A DNA stretch of 44,993 nt from Bacteroidota bacterium (GTDB taxonomy: Bacteria > Bacteroidota > Bacteroidia > AKYH767-A > 2013-40CM-41-45), in assembly GCA_026391945.1 (NCBI GenBank), contig JAPLDA010000060.1:1-44993 (forward strand), written 5' to 3'. The notes under the pieces are model-generated. The model had not been told where the DNA came from. It made no database searches and saw only the letters and a list, made by a program, of their open reading frames with translations. The translations under genes were made by a program, and so were the position numbers. This document shows positions 1-8,115 of this stretch, piece after piece; within the stretch, counting starts at the first letter, position 1, and each line of letters begins with the position of its first letter.

Positions 1-330
1 GCTAATCATCCAAATTATTTTTTAGGAGCAAAAGTGGGTAGTATGTGTGATACTGTTCTTTCTGTCCAAAACATAAAGGAACATGATTCAAATTTCCAGT
101 TGTTTCCTAATCCGGTTGTAAATGATGAAGTAACTTTTACATACAATGTATTGAAAGAATCGGTGTTGCTCATTCTTAATAATATAGAAGGTCAAGAGGT
201 AGCCCGTTTTCATTTACCTCAGTGGAGTAGTGTTCAGCATTTAAAGCTACCTAAATTATCAAGCGGCATCTATTTGGCAAGACTGTTAGGTAATCATACA
301 TCAGCGAATGTGAAATTTTTTGTTGAATGA
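1..330 (+). CDS. C-terminal end of a T9SS-exported protein (partial, 5' end outside window)
   Basis: The reading frame is open from the first base, so only the last 109 residues of a larger protein are seen. The final ~80 residues look like a type A T9SS sorting domain: an FPNP motif (FQLFPNPVVND), then short beta-strand segments, then LSSGIYLARL near the end. Such domains direct secretion through the outer membrane and are usually cleaved and replaced by a lipid anchor. The catalytic or adhesive part lies upstream, so the function cannot be given. An in-frame GTG at 34 and ATG at 43 exist, but the open frame upstream argues against a start there. Confidence 0.8.
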   Translation, partial: ANHPNYFLGAKVGSMCDTVLSVQNIKEHDSNFQLFPNPVVNDEVTFTYNVLKESVLLILNNIEGQEVARFHLPQWSSVQHLKLPKLSSGIYLARLLGNHTSANVKFFVE

Positions 331-340
331 CAAAGGGGTA

Positions 341-408
341 CGGGGAATGTGTCCCCGCAAGATAGCGTGTGGCGGTTCAATCAGGAACTGTTGACCGTTC
401 ACACGCTA
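341..408. other. Two adjacent intergenic hairpins between convergent genes
   Basis: A CGGGG/CCCCG stem (341-345 with 353-357, 7-base loop) is followed by a longer imperfect hairpin. Its outer arms are 363-371 and 400-408, a perfect 9-bp pairing of TAGCGTGTG with CACACGCTA. Its inner arms are 373-380 and 391-397, with one bulge. It lies between the convergent stop codons of the T9SS protein and the nuclease gene, so a bidirectional terminator is the simplest reading. Neither side has a T-tract. Confidence 0.45.
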
Positions 409-429
409 CTTCTAAATCCACTACAGGTT

Positions 430-1026
430 TTACGATTGTTTCCTCCGGTTCAACTCATCACGGATACGCGAAGCACGTTCATACGCTTCTTCATCGAGCG
501 CTTTCTTCAGCAACTCTTTGAGATCTTCGGTACTGGCAGCCGACAGTTCACTTTCAGAAAGTTTCGTGGTAGCCGGCTTCTCTATTTTTTCCTCGATGGC
601 TTCCAACGGAGTGTTTTCTTCGAGTACGATGCCGGCAGATGATAAAATAAACTCATAGGTATAGATCGGGCATCCGAAACGAACGGCGATGGCAATGGCA
701 TCGGATGTTCTGGCATCAATTTCCATTTTCTTTTCGCCGTTGTTGCAAACCAGCTTGGCATAAAAAACTCCTTCGAGCAAATTGAAAATGATCACTTCTT
801 CCACGTCGATGTCAAATGAACCAGCCAGGCTTTTAAACAGGTCATGAGTGAGCGGCCTTGTCGGAGTCATGTTCTCCAGTTCAATCGCAATGGCCTGTGC
901 CTCGAAAGCTCCGATGATAATCGGCAATCTTCTTTTGCCTTTTTCTTCTCCAAGAACCAGGGCATAAGCGCCGCTCTGTGTCTGGCTGTAGGAAAGTCCG
1001 ATGATTTCTAGTTTTATTTTCTTCAT
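430..1026 (-). CDS. Bifunctional nuclease family protein (DUF151) with C-terminal UVR motif
   Basis: 198 residues. Residues ~5-130 match the DUF151 (BFN) domain, with the signature RTSDAIAIAVRFGCPIY at 106-122. Residues ~167-196 form a UVR-type helical hairpin (DLKELLKKAL...ERASRIRDEL) like the UvrB/UvrC/Clp-associated motif. Plant and some bacterial DUF151 proteins are reported to have DNase/RNase activity. The UVR motif suggests binding to a protein partner. It is probably cytoplasmic, since there is no signal peptide. It reads in the same direction as etfBA but sits 107 bases past the etfA stop, so it may have its own promoter. Family assignment is firm; the biological role is not. Confidence 0.85.
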   Translation of the reverse strand: MKKIKLEIIGLSYSQTQSGAYALVLGEEKGKRRLPIIIGAFEAQAIAIELENMTPTRPLTHDLFKSLAGSFDIDVEEVIIFNLLEGVFYAKLVCNNGEKKMEIDARTSDAIAIAVRFGCPIYTYEFILSSAGIVLEENTPLEAIEEKIEKPATTKLSESELSAASTEDLKELLKKALDEEAYERASRIRDELNRRKQS

Positions 1027-1133
1027 ACCTGTTCCTGTCTCCTGGAAAATTTATTTACCGAAAATAGTAATTATTTTTCTTCCTATTCGAATTACAAAAT
1101 TTTTTATGAGCGGCGATTGTCTTGTCCTTCAGT

Positions 1134-2108
1134 TCAATTTTGCCCGGCAGTGAATGCTTTGGCAGCTTCAACCAGTTTGGGTAGCACTTCAAAAGCGTCT
1201 CCCACAATACCGTAATCCGCCGATTTGAAGAAAGGAGCTTCCGGATCTTTATTAATCACCACAATCACTTTGGAAGAACTTACCCCGGCGAGATGCTGGA
1301 TAGCTCCCGAGATTCCGATAGCGACATACAGGTTCGGACTGATGGCGATGCCGGTTTGCCCGACGTGTTCTGAATGTGGCCTCCATCCTGCATCGGAAAC
1401 CGGCTTGGAACAAGCTGTTGCGGCACCCAGGATGTTCGCCAGTTCTTCAATCATTCCCCAGTGTTCAGGGCCTTTCATTCCCCTGCCTGCAGAGATTACA
1501 ATTTCAGCATCAGGAAGAGAAACTTTGTCGGTAGCACGAACCGTTTCTTTAATGATCACTGCAAAATCTTTTTCGGGAACCTGCGGTTCGAATTTAGTCA
1601 CCGGCGGTGACTGCGGATTTTCAACAACCTTGTATGAATTCGGCATCACGCTGATCACTTTTACCGCCGAAAGAATCTCCACCACAGCAAATGCTTTACC
1701 GGAGAAGGCTCCTTTGCGAACAGAAAAACCGCCGTCCGTTACGGGAAGATCAACAGCATTATCGGCCAGCCCGGCTTCGAGTTTCACAGCAACGCGCGGA
1801 GCCAGGCCCTTCCCAGAGAAACTGGCCGAGAGGATAACAAGTTCGGCGCCTTCCGCCTTCGCCGCTTCAGCGATGACAGTTGCATAGGGTTGTACATTGA
1901 ATGATTTCAACGTGGCATGATCAGAAAAAATAATTTTCGAAGCGCCGTATTTTCCGAGTTTGCTCAATTCATCCTGCGAAACATCCCCGATGGAAAGTAC
2001 GGTTACCGAATCATTCAATTTCGTGGCGACTGCACAGGCATAAGAAACAATTTCGAAAGTGGATTTTTTGAATTTGCCCAGTGTGTTTTCTGCGTAAACT
2101 AATATCAT
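1134..2108 (-). CDS. etfA: Electron transfer flavoprotein subunit alpha
   Basis: 324 residues, usual for EtfA/FixB. The C-terminal FAD-binding half (~200-320) is clear: SAGRGMKGPEHW, then GWRPHSEHVGQTG, GISGAIQHLAG and INKDPEAPFFKSADYGIVGD. With EtfB it forms a soluble heterodimer holding FAD. It accepts electrons from acyl-CoA and other dehydrogenases and usually passes them to ETF:quinone oxidoreductase, which is not in this window. The gene follows etfB after 57 bases on the same strand, so the two are probably cotranscribed. The ATG at 2108 starts directly with the expected MILVYAEN beta strand. Confidence 0.95.
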   Translation of the reverse strand: MILVYAENTLGKFKKSTFEIVSYACAVATKLNDSVTVLSIGDVSQDELSKLGKYGASKIIFSDHATLKSFNVQPYATVIAEAAKAEGAELVILSASFSGKGLAPRVAVKLEAGLADNAVDLPVTDGGFSVRKGAFSGKAFAVVEILSAVKVISVMPNSYKVVENPQSPPVTKFEPQVPEKDFAVIIKETVRATDKVSLPDAEIVISAGRGMKGPEHWGMIEELANILGAATACSKPVSDAGWRPHSEHVGQTGIAISPNLYVAIGISGAIQHLAGVSSSKVIVVINKDPEAPFFKSADYGIVGDAFEVLPKLVEAAKAFTAGQN

Positions 2109-2165
2109 GAGGATGGTTTGTTATGCGTTCAGATTTTTTTCGGTTGAATGAAATGTGGTGAAAAT

Positions 2166-2903
2166 TCAAATGACTTTTTTCTCATCCCTGAGCATCTCCC
2201 ACAACTTGCCGGCATCATCAGGAGAAATTAATTTCACGGAACTCCGCTGAACAGGTTTGTCAAAAGAAACGACTTTGGCGAGTTCAGGAACCGGCACAGC
2301 TTCCACAACTTTTAAAGGTTTTGTGCGTGCCGACATGATGCCGCGCATGTTCGGGATTTTTGGTTCCGACATTCCTTCGGATGCTCCCGCTACAAATGGC
2401 ATCGGAACAGAAATGATTTCCTTGCCTCCTTCAATTTCTCTTTCGATGGTTGCAGATGATCCATCCACCGTTAACTTTTTTGTGGATGACACGGATGGAA
2501 TGCCGAGCATTTCTGCAACCATCATCGGAACGGAAGTTCCGTTGTAGTCGCTTGATTCACGACCGCAAAGAATCATGTCGAAAGGATTTTGTTTTACATA
2601 TTCGGCAATTTGTTTTGAAACAAAATAGGCGTCCCTCGGCACAGCATTGATGCGGACAGCGTCTGCAGCACCGATGGCAAGAGCTTTACGGATGGTCGGT
2701 TCAGTGGTGGCATCACCCACATTGATAACGGTCACCGTTCCGCCGGTTCCTTCAGTGAGTTCGAGTGCTCTTGCAAGAGCAATTTCATCGTATGGATTGA
2801 TGATGTAGGTAACACCGGCTGAAACAAATTCCTTATTGTCGGAAGTAAAATTTATTTTTGCCGTGGTATCGGGTACGTTGGAAATGCAGACAAGAATTTT
2901 CAT
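2166..2903 (-). CDS. etfB: Electron transfer flavoprotein subunit beta
   Basis: 245 residues, typical of EtfB/FixA. It starts MKILVCISNVPDT, followed by INPYDEIALARALEL (35-49) and the nucleotide-binding segment CGRESSDYNG (113-122). The beta subunit carries the structural AMP and the loop that recognises partner dehydrogenases. It is first of an etfB-etfA pair read on the minus strand and is divergent from the TPR gene at 3033, with 129 bases between for both promoters. Candidate -7-like strings occur there, but none is clear enough to call. Confidence 0.95.
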   Translation of the reverse strand: MKILVCISNVPDTTAKINFTSDNKEFVSAGVTYIINPYDEIALARALELTEGTGGTVTVINVGDATTEPTIRKALAIGAADAVRINAVPRDAYFVSKQIAEYVKQNPFDMILCGRESSDYNGTSVPMMVAEMLGIPSVSSTKKLTVDGSSATIEREIEGGKEIISVPMPFVAGASEGMSEPKIPNMRGIMSARTKPLKVVEAVPVPELAKVVSFDKPVQRSSVKLISPDDAGKLWEMLRDEKKVI

Positions 2904-3032
2904 TGGTAATTCTTTAATTTGTTTGGGGTTGTTTGTTGTCCGGAAACCTGATTTCTTAAAGAAAAAAGTTGATCATCAAAAACCTTTGATAAAGAGCGGC
3001 GAATTTACACAAATCAATGAAGAATCAAACTG

Positions 3033-3365
3033 ATGAAAAACATTTCTGAAAACAGGATCGAGAGTTTAAAATCTTTTTTGAAAGAAAACCCGGAGGATCT
3101 TTTTTCCCAATATGCAATGGCATTGGAATACCTTCATCAGGATCATGTTGCCGTAGCGGTTGAAATTCTCAAACGGGTTTTGGAACAGGATAAAAATTAC
3201 CTCGCTGCCTATTACCAGCTTGGCAAAGCGTACGAAGCGATGTCATCAGTTGATGCGGCAAAACAGGTTTATGCCGATGGTATCCGCATCGCAGAACTTC
3301 AGAATAATAAACGAACGCTGAATGAACTCCGGGGAGCATTGGAAACCTTGATTGAAGATGAATGA
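3033..3365 (+). CDS. Small tetratricopeptide-repeat protein
   Basis: 110 residues with two TPR units (~20-53 and ~54-87), recognised by the W/L-G-Y-A-F-A-P spacing in FSQYAMALEYL and AAYYQLGKAYEAM. A capping helix ends in acidic residues. There is no signal peptide or membrane segment, so a cytoplasmic protein-protein adaptor is likely. It precedes pdhB by 115 bases, and a promoter-like TTG-N18-TACTTTTG lies across its stop codon. pdhB may therefore be transcribed separately. The partner is unknown. Confidence 0.8.
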   Translation: MKNISENRIESLKSFLKENPEDLFSQYAMALEYLHQDHVAVAVEILKRVLEQDKNYLAAYYQLGKAYEAMSSVDAAKQVYADGIRIAELQNNKRTLNELRGALETLIEDE

Positions 3366-3380
3366 TTATTTTTACTTTTG
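3352..3380 (+). promoter_or_regulatory. Probable promoter of pdhB
   Basis: TTG at 3352-3354, an 18-base spacer and TACTTTTG at 3373-3380 fit the Bacteroidota -33/-7 consensus (TTTG / TAnnTTTG). The site overlaps the end of the TPR gene and would give a leader of roughly 90 bases before the pdhB ATG. Confidence 0.5.
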
Positions 3381-3479
3381 CCGGAGAAGAATTGCGAATC
3401 GGTACGAACAGGTGAATGCACAGGTGTTGTTTTATTCATCCCTCGTTCCGGTCAGTCCAATAACAGGTGTAATCATTTT

Positions 3480-4460
3480 ATGAAAGAGATACAGTTCAGA
3501 GAAGCACTTCGTGAAGCCATGAACGAGGAGATGAGGCGTGACGATCGCGTTTTCCTGATGGGTGAAGAAGTAGCTGAATACAACGGGGCTTACAAAGTGA
3601 GCCAGGGAATGCTGGAAGAATTCGGCCCGAAGCGCGTGATAGATACTCCGATTGCTGAACTCGGTTTTGCAGGGATAGGTGTTGGCGCCGCCATGAACGG
3701 ATTGCGCCCGATCATCGAATTCATGACGTTTAATTTTTCACTGGTTGCCATCGACCAGGTCATCAACTCTGCTGCTAAAATGATGAGCATGAGCGGCGGA
3801 CAGTTTACGGTTCCGATTGTGTTCCGCGGCCCGACAGCTTCGGCCGGTATGTTAAGTTCACAGCATTCACAGGCTTTTGAAAACTGGTATGCCAACTGTC
3901 CCGGGTTGAAAGTGGTGGTTCCTTCCAATCCTGCTGATGCAAAAGGTCTTCTTAAATCAGCGATCCGCGACAATGATCCTGTTATTTTTATGGAGAGTGA
4001 ACAGATGTATGGAGATAAAGGACAGGTTCCTGAAAGTGAATACTTAATTCCCATTGGCGTTGCTGATGTTAAAAGAACAGGAACCGATGTTACCATTGTT
4101 TCTTTCGGTAAGATGATGAAAGTGGCTTTGAAGGCTGCTGATGAACTGGCAAAAGAAAACATCAATGCAGAAGTCATCGATCTGCGCACCGTTCGCCCGA
4201 TTGATTATGATACCGTTATTCAATCGGTCAGGAAAACAAACCGTCTTGTCATCGTTGAAGAATCGTGGCCATTGGCTTCCATTGCTTCGGAAGTTACTTT
4301 TATGGTGCAGAAAAAAGCATTCGATTACCTGGATGCACCGGTAATAAGGGTGATGGGCGGAGATGTTCCGTTGCCTTATGCGCCTACTTTGATAGAAGCC
4401 TATCTCCCCAACCCTTTACGGGTGATAAAAGCGGTGAAGGAAAGCATGTACCTGGTTTAA
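3480..4460 (+). CDS. pdhB: Pyruvate dehydrogenase E1 component, beta subunit
   Basis: 326 residues from the ATG at 3480. The frame is open further upstream, but that extension has no family similarity, while MKEIQFREALREAMNEEM is the usual start. The N-terminal half is the pyrimidine-binding transketolase-like domain (DTPIAELGFAGIGVGAAMNG, FRGPTASAG, QHSQAFENWYANCPGLKVV). The C-terminal half is the transketolase C domain (DLRTVRPIDYDTV, VEESWPLASIASEV). With the alpha subunit it decarboxylates pyruvate using thiamine diphosphate and acetylates E2. pdhA is not adjacent, so the complex is encoded at dispersed loci. A branched-chain 2-oxoacid E1 beta is the main alternative. Confidence 0.92.
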   Translation: MKEIQFREALREAMNEEMRRDDRVFLMGEEVAEYNGAYKVSQGMLEEFGPKRVIDTPIAELGFAGIGVGAAMNGLRPIIEFMTFNFSLVAIDQVINSAAKMMSMSGGQFTVPIVFRGPTASAGMLSSQHSQAFENWYANCPGLKVVVPSNPADAKGLLKSAIRDNDPVIFMESEQMYGDKGQVPESEYLIPIGVADVKRTGTDVTIVSFGKMMKVALKAADELAKENINAEVIDLRTVRPIDYDTVIQSVRKTNRLVIVEESWPLASIASEVTFMVQKKAFDYLDAPVIRVMGGDVPLPYAPTLIEAYLPNPLRVIKAVKESMYLV

Positions 4461-4533
4461 TTGGGAATCAGGGGTATTTCAGAGCTTGTAAAACAATCCC
4501 AATTCCCGGTACTCAATTCCTTTTGATCCGACT

Positions 4534-4564
4534 TTTGCTTTTTTTCTTTATTAATTTACCTTTG
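4534..4564 (+). promoter_or_regulatory. Promoter of hppA
   Basis: TTTG at 4534-4537, 19 bases, then TACCTTTG at 4557-4564, a near-perfect Bacteroidota promoter. The -7 element is followed by CGTCCCTTT, shared with the rpsF promoter. The start codon is about 40 bases downstream. Confidence 0.8.
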
Positions 4565-4604
4565 CGTCCCTTTAAAAAAATCAAGACAAGAAAACTGACT
4601 CTTT

Positions 4605-6800
4605 ATGGAAATGATGATATACCTTGTACCTGCAATTGCAATTTTAGCGCTGATCTATTCGGCCTTCGTAACTGCACGGATTTCAAGACAGGAAGCCGGA
4701 ACAGACCGGATGAAAGAAATTGCCGGCTTCATCGCTACCGGAGCGATGTCATTCTTAAAAGCCGAATATAAAATATTGGCCATTTTCGTTGTGATCGTGG
4801 GTGCTATGTTGGCACTTACAGCCGACCCAAACACTTCATCGCCTTTGATCGTGCTGGCATTTGTAACCGGGGCGTTTCTCTCAGCTTTTGCCGGTTTCAT
4901 CGGGATGCGTGTGGCTACGAAAGCAAACGTGCGAACCACGCATGCTGCCCGTACCAGTTTGTCAAAGGCATTGGACATATCTTTCTCCGGCGGATCCGTA
5001 ATGGGAATCAGCGTTGCTGCTCTCGGTATCCTCGGGTTGAGTTTACTCTTTCTTTTGTTTCAGCACATGTTTAATGGTAACGATGAACTGGGCGCACCGT
5101 TGCGAAAAGTACTGGAAGTATTAACCGGTTTTTCATTGGGTGCGGAAAGCATTGCTCTCTTTGCCCGTGTGGGTGGCGGTATTTTCACGAAAGCCGCTGA
5201 TGTAGGCGCTGATCTATCAGGAAAAGTGGAAGCAGGCATTCCTGAAGATGATCCACGTAATCCGGCTGTGATTGCGGATAACGTGGGTGACAATGTGGGA
5301 GATGTTGCCGGTATGGGCGCTGACTTGTTTGGCTCCTATGTAAGTACGGTGCTTGCCACCATGGTATTGGGTGCGTCTGTCATTATGAATGAAAATAACA
5401 AAGACCAGTTTCATGGGATGTCAGCCGTTTTTCTTCCTCTTATCATTGCCATCACAGGACTGGTATTCTCCATTGTCGGAACATGGTTTGTGCGGATTAA
5501 GGAAAATGGAAATCCGCAAGCGGCATTGAACCGCGGTAATTGGGGAGCAATAATAATGACGGCGGCTGCCTGTTATTTTGTAGTCACTCAAATATTGCCA
5601 TCCACTTTTTCAATCAAAGGAATTCAATACACCAGCCTTGATGTATTCTATACGGTTGTAATCGGTTTGGTTGTAGGCGCACTCATGAGCGTCATCACGG
5701 AATTTTATTGTGCCATGGGAAAAAATCCTGTGAATACGATTGCGCGTCAGTCTATATCAGGTGCGGCTACCAACATCATCAGCGGATTGAGCGTCGGAAT
5801 GATTTCAACAGCGCTTCCGATTTTAGTTTTAGCGGGAGGAATTATCGCTTCGTTTAGTGTGGCTGGAATTTACGGTGTGGCCATTGCTGCATCGGGAATG
5901 ATGGCAACAACGGGAATTCAATTGGCGATTGATGCATTCGGTCCGATTGCAGACAATGCCGGTGGTATTGCCGAAATGAGTCACCTTCCAAAAGAAGTTC
6001 GTGAAAAAACAGATATTCTTGATTCAGTTGGAAACACGACTGCCGCCATCGGAAAAGGATTTGCGATTGCATCAGCAGCATTGACTTCACTCGCTCTCTT
6101 CGCCGCATTCAAGGAAATCACAGGAGTTGAAGTGATCGACATTTCAAATGCGAAAGTACTGGCAGGCCTGTTCATTGGCGGAATGGTTCCGTTTCTGTTC
6201 TCCGCTCTTGCCATGCGCGCCGTTGGCCGTGCTGCCAATGCCATGGTGGTGGAGGTACGCAGGCAGTTTAAAGAAATCAAAGGTTTACTGGAGGGAAAAG
6301 AAGGCGTCGTGGCGGATTACGATAAGTGCATCCAGATATCTACATCCGCAGCTCTGCGACTCATGTTACTCCCGGGAATTCTGGCAATCGTGACCCCGAT
6401 TATCATCGGTTTTGGTTTTGGTGATGACGGTGCACAGGTGCTTGCATCCGTCATGGCAGGTGTTGCAGTATCAGGCGTGCTGATGGCGATCTTCCAAAGT
6501 AATGCGGGCGGTGCATGGGACAATGCCAAGAAAAGTTTCGAGAAAGGTGTGGAAATTGACGGACAGATGTACTACAAAGGCAGCGAACCTCACAAGGCCG
6601 CTGTAACGGGAGATACAGTCGGCGATCCGTTTAAAGATACATCCGGACCATCCATGAATATCCTCATTAAGCTCACGGCCATCGTTTCGCTGGTGATTGC
6701 ACCGTTACTGCATAAGCCGGTAACGATGCAGACAGGAGTGGTGAAACAGGAGATGTCTTCACCGGCAAAGGTGATCAGCCCGGTGGAACCGGTTAAATAA
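4605..6800 (+). CDS. hppA: Membrane-bound ion-translocating pyrophosphatase, K+-dependent type
   Basis: 731 residues with about 16 hydrophobic segments, usual for the family. The hydrolytic core is visible: [21 protein letters not shown] around residues 207-227 and [13 protein letters not shown] near the C-terminus. It couples PPi hydrolysis to pumping of H+ or Na+ across the inner membrane. Residue 480 in GNTTAA (476-481) is Ala. K+-independent members have Lys there, so this is the K+-dependent branch, which includes H+-, Na+- and dual-ion pumps. The pumped ion cannot be decided by eye. It has its own strong promoter and follows pdhB by 144 bases. Confidence 0.95.
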   Translation: MEMMIYLVPAIAILALIYSAFVTARISRQEAGTDRMKEIAGFIATGAMSFLKAEYKILAIFVVIVGAMLALTADPNTSSPLIVLAFVTGAFLSAFAGFIGMRVATKANVRTTHAARTSLSKALDISFSGGSVMGISVAALGILGLSLLFLLFQHMFNGNDELGAPLRKVLEVLTGFSLGAESIALFARVGGGIFTKAADVGADLSGKVEAGIPEDDPRNPAVIADNVGDNVGDVAGMGADLFGSYVSTVLATMVLGASVIMNENNKDQFHGMSAVFLPLIIAITGLVFSIVGTWFVRIKENGNPQAALNRGNWGAIIMTAAACYFVVTQILPSTFSIKGIQYTSLDVFYTVVIGLVVGALMSVITEFYCAMGKNPVNTIARQSISGAATNIISGLSVGMISTALPILVLAGGIIASFSVAGIYGVAIAASGMMATTGIQLAIDAFGPIADNAGGIAEMSHLPKEVREKTDILDSVGNTTAAIGKGFAIASAALTSLALFAAFKEITGVEVIDISNAKVLAGLFIGGMVPFLFSALAMRAVGRAANAMVVEVRRQFKEIKGLLEGKEGVVADYDKCIQISTSAALRLMLLPGILAIVTPIIIGFGFGDDGAQVLASVMAGVAVSGVLMAIFQSNAGGAWDNAKKSFEKGVEIDGQMYYKGSEPHKAAVTGDTVGDPFKDTSGPSMNILIKLTAIVSLVIAPLLHKPVTMQTGVVKQEMSSPAKVISPVEPVK

Positions 6801-6858
6801 CGGGTATCCCCCGAATGCCGCGACCGGAGCCGGAAGACAAGTAATTTTCACGCTACCC

Positions 6859-6889
6859 TTGCCGGATTTGAATTGATTTAATACATTTG
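6859..6889 (+). promoter_or_regulatory. Promoter of rpsF-rpsR-rplI
   Basis: TTG at 6859-6861, a 20-base spacer and TACATTTG at 6882-6889, followed by CGTCCCTTAAAAAT. The start codon of rpsF is 44 bases downstream of the -7 element. Confidence 0.75.
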
Positions 6890-6932
6890 CGTCCCTTAAA
6901 AATAAATCAATAAATAAAATTCATTCCACAAC

Positions 6933-7295
6933 ATGTCAAACCAGTATGAAACAGTATTCATCATGACCCCGGTTTTATCCGAGGAACAAATGATGGAGAC
7001 TGTTGCTAAATTCAAGAAGATCCTCACCGACAACGGTTCCGAACTTGTTCATGAGAACAACTGGGGATTGCGTAAGCTGGCCTACCCTATCCAGAAAAAA
7101 AACACAGGGTTTTACTACCTCGTTGAATTCAAGGCTCCCGGAGAACTGATCTCCAAACTGGAAACTGAATTCAAACGCGATGAGCGCATCATGCGTTTTC
7201 TCACCATTGCATTGGACAGGCACGCGATTGCTTACAACGAAAAGAAGCGTAAAAACGCTGCTGCTAAGAAAGAAGAAGAATCAACAACCGCTTAA
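6933..7295 (+). CDS. rpsF: 30S ribosomal protein S6
   Basis: 120 residues. S6 ([16 protein letters not shown] at the start, [22 protein letters not shown] in the middle) pairs with S18 on the platform of the small subunit. The ferredoxin-like core ends at about residue 100 and is followed by a Lys/Glu/Ala-rich tail ([17 protein letters not shown]), which is common and variable in the family. It is the first gene of a three-gene ribosomal operon with its own promoter, 14 bases from rpsR. No S6:S18-binding leader motif is visible in the short 5' leader. Confidence 0.97.
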   Translation: MSNQYETVFIMTPVLSEEQMMETVAKFKKILTDNGSELVHENNWGLRKLAYPIQKKNTGFYYLVEFKAPGELISKLETEFKRDERIMRFLTIALDRHAIAYNEKKRKNAAAKKEEESTTA

Positions 7296-7309
7296 AAAAA
7301 TCCAACACA

Positions 7310-7576
7310 ATGGCTACACCCAATGAAGTACGTTATCTCAACCCTCCTTCGGTTGATGTATCAAAGAAAAAATACTGTCGTTTCCTGAAAAACGGAATCA
7401 AGTACATCGATTATAAAGATGCTACCTTCCTGATGAAATTTGTGAATGAACAGGGAAAAGTTCTTCCTCGCAGGCTAACAGGCACTTCGCTGAAATACCA
7501 GCGTAAAGTAGGACAGGCTATTAAACGGGCAAGACATCTTTCGTTGATGCCTTATGTATCGGATCTTTTAAAATAA
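7310..7576 (+). CDS. rpsR: 30S ribosomal protein S18
   Basis: 88 residues. The S18 core is clear: [17 protein letters not shown], then [31 protein letters not shown], a basic helical protein that binds 16S rRNA together with S6. The N-terminus ([12 protein letters not shown]) is a short lineage-variable extension. It lies between rpsF and rplI with gaps of 14 and 12 bases, so it is cotranscribed with them. Confidence 0.97.
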   Translation: MATPNEVRYLNPPSVDVSKKKYCRFLKNGIKYIDYKDATFLMKFVNEQGKVLPRRLTGTSLKYQRKVGQAIKRARHLSLMPYVSDLLK

Positions 7577-7588
7577 GGAGAGAAAATA

Positions 7589-8035
7589 ATGGAAGTAATT
7601 TTAAAACAGGATTTGGATAATCTCGGCTATGCCGATGAAGTGGTAAAGGTTCGCGCAGGATATGCCCGTAACTTTTTAATTCCACGCGGGCTGGCTGCAA
7701 TCGCGAATGAAACCAACAAGAAGATTCTTGCTGAAACTGTCAAACAACGTGCACATAAGGCGCAGAAACTGAAAGGTGATGCTGAGTCGGTTGCGAAGCA
7801 ACTGGAAAGCATGACACTGAAGATTGGTGCGAAAGTGGGCGAGAGCGGAAAGATTTATGGTTCTGTAAACGCTTTGCAGATTGCCGATGCTCTGGCTAAA
7901 CACGGCGTGAATGTGGAACGCAAGAAAATACACCTCGACGAAGATCATATCAAAGCGCTGGGTAATTATACAGCAACGGTTAATCTTCATAAAGACGTGA
8001 AGGTAAAAGTGAACTTTGAAGTTATAGCAGAGTAA
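7589..8035 (+). CDS. rplI: 50S ribosomal protein L9
   Basis: 148 residues, standard length. The N-terminal rRNA-binding domain begins MEVILKQDLDNLGYADEVV and contains the conserved RAGYARNFLIPRGLA. A long connecting helix (~45-80) leads to the C-terminal domain (GKIYGSVNALQIADAL). L9 binds at the base of the L1 stalk and restrains frameshifting. A GGAGAG string 7 bases before the ATG resembles a Shine-Dalgarno site, which is uncommon in this window. The gene ends the rpsF operon just before a strong terminator. Confidence 0.97.
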   Translation: MEVILKQDLDNLGYADEVVKVRAGYARNFLIPRGLAAIANETNKKILAETVKQRAHKAQKLKGDAESVAKQLESMTLKIGAKVGESGKIYGSVNALQIADALAKHGVNVERKKIHLDEDHIKALGNYTATVNLHKDVKVKVNFEVIAE

Positions 8036-8043
8036 ACATTTTC

Positions 8044-8095
8044 ATCACCATAAAAAAAGCGTTCTGAAATTTCAGAACGCTTTTTTTATGGTGAT
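8044..8095. terminator. Perfect bidirectional terminator palindrome
   Basis: A 52-base perfect inverted repeat: arms 8044-8069 and 8070-8095, centred on GAAATTTC, with GCGTTCTGAAA/TTTCAGAACGC in the core flanked by A7 and T7. Each strand reads as a GC stem followed by a T-tract. It therefore terminates both rplI (plus) and the convergent glycosyltransferase gene (minus). Confidence 0.92.
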
Positions 8096-8115
8096 TTTTT
8101 TTCTATCCGGTTGAT

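Noticed and set aside
1225-1887. 220-codon plus-strand open frame within etfA
   Set aside because: Antisense to a clear EtfA with intact FAD motifs; Ser/Thr/Ala-rich translation typical of a shadow.
3378-3479. 34-codon N-terminal extension of pdhB
   Set aside because: It begins at the -7 element and lacks E1 beta features; ATG 3480 fits.
3590-4189. 199-codon minus-strand frame within pdhB
   Set aside because: Antisense to the conserved E1 beta gene, no independent support.
4459-4504. Terminator after pdhB
   Set aside because: AATTGGGA and TCCCAATT can pair, but with a 30-base loop and no T-tract; too weak to call.
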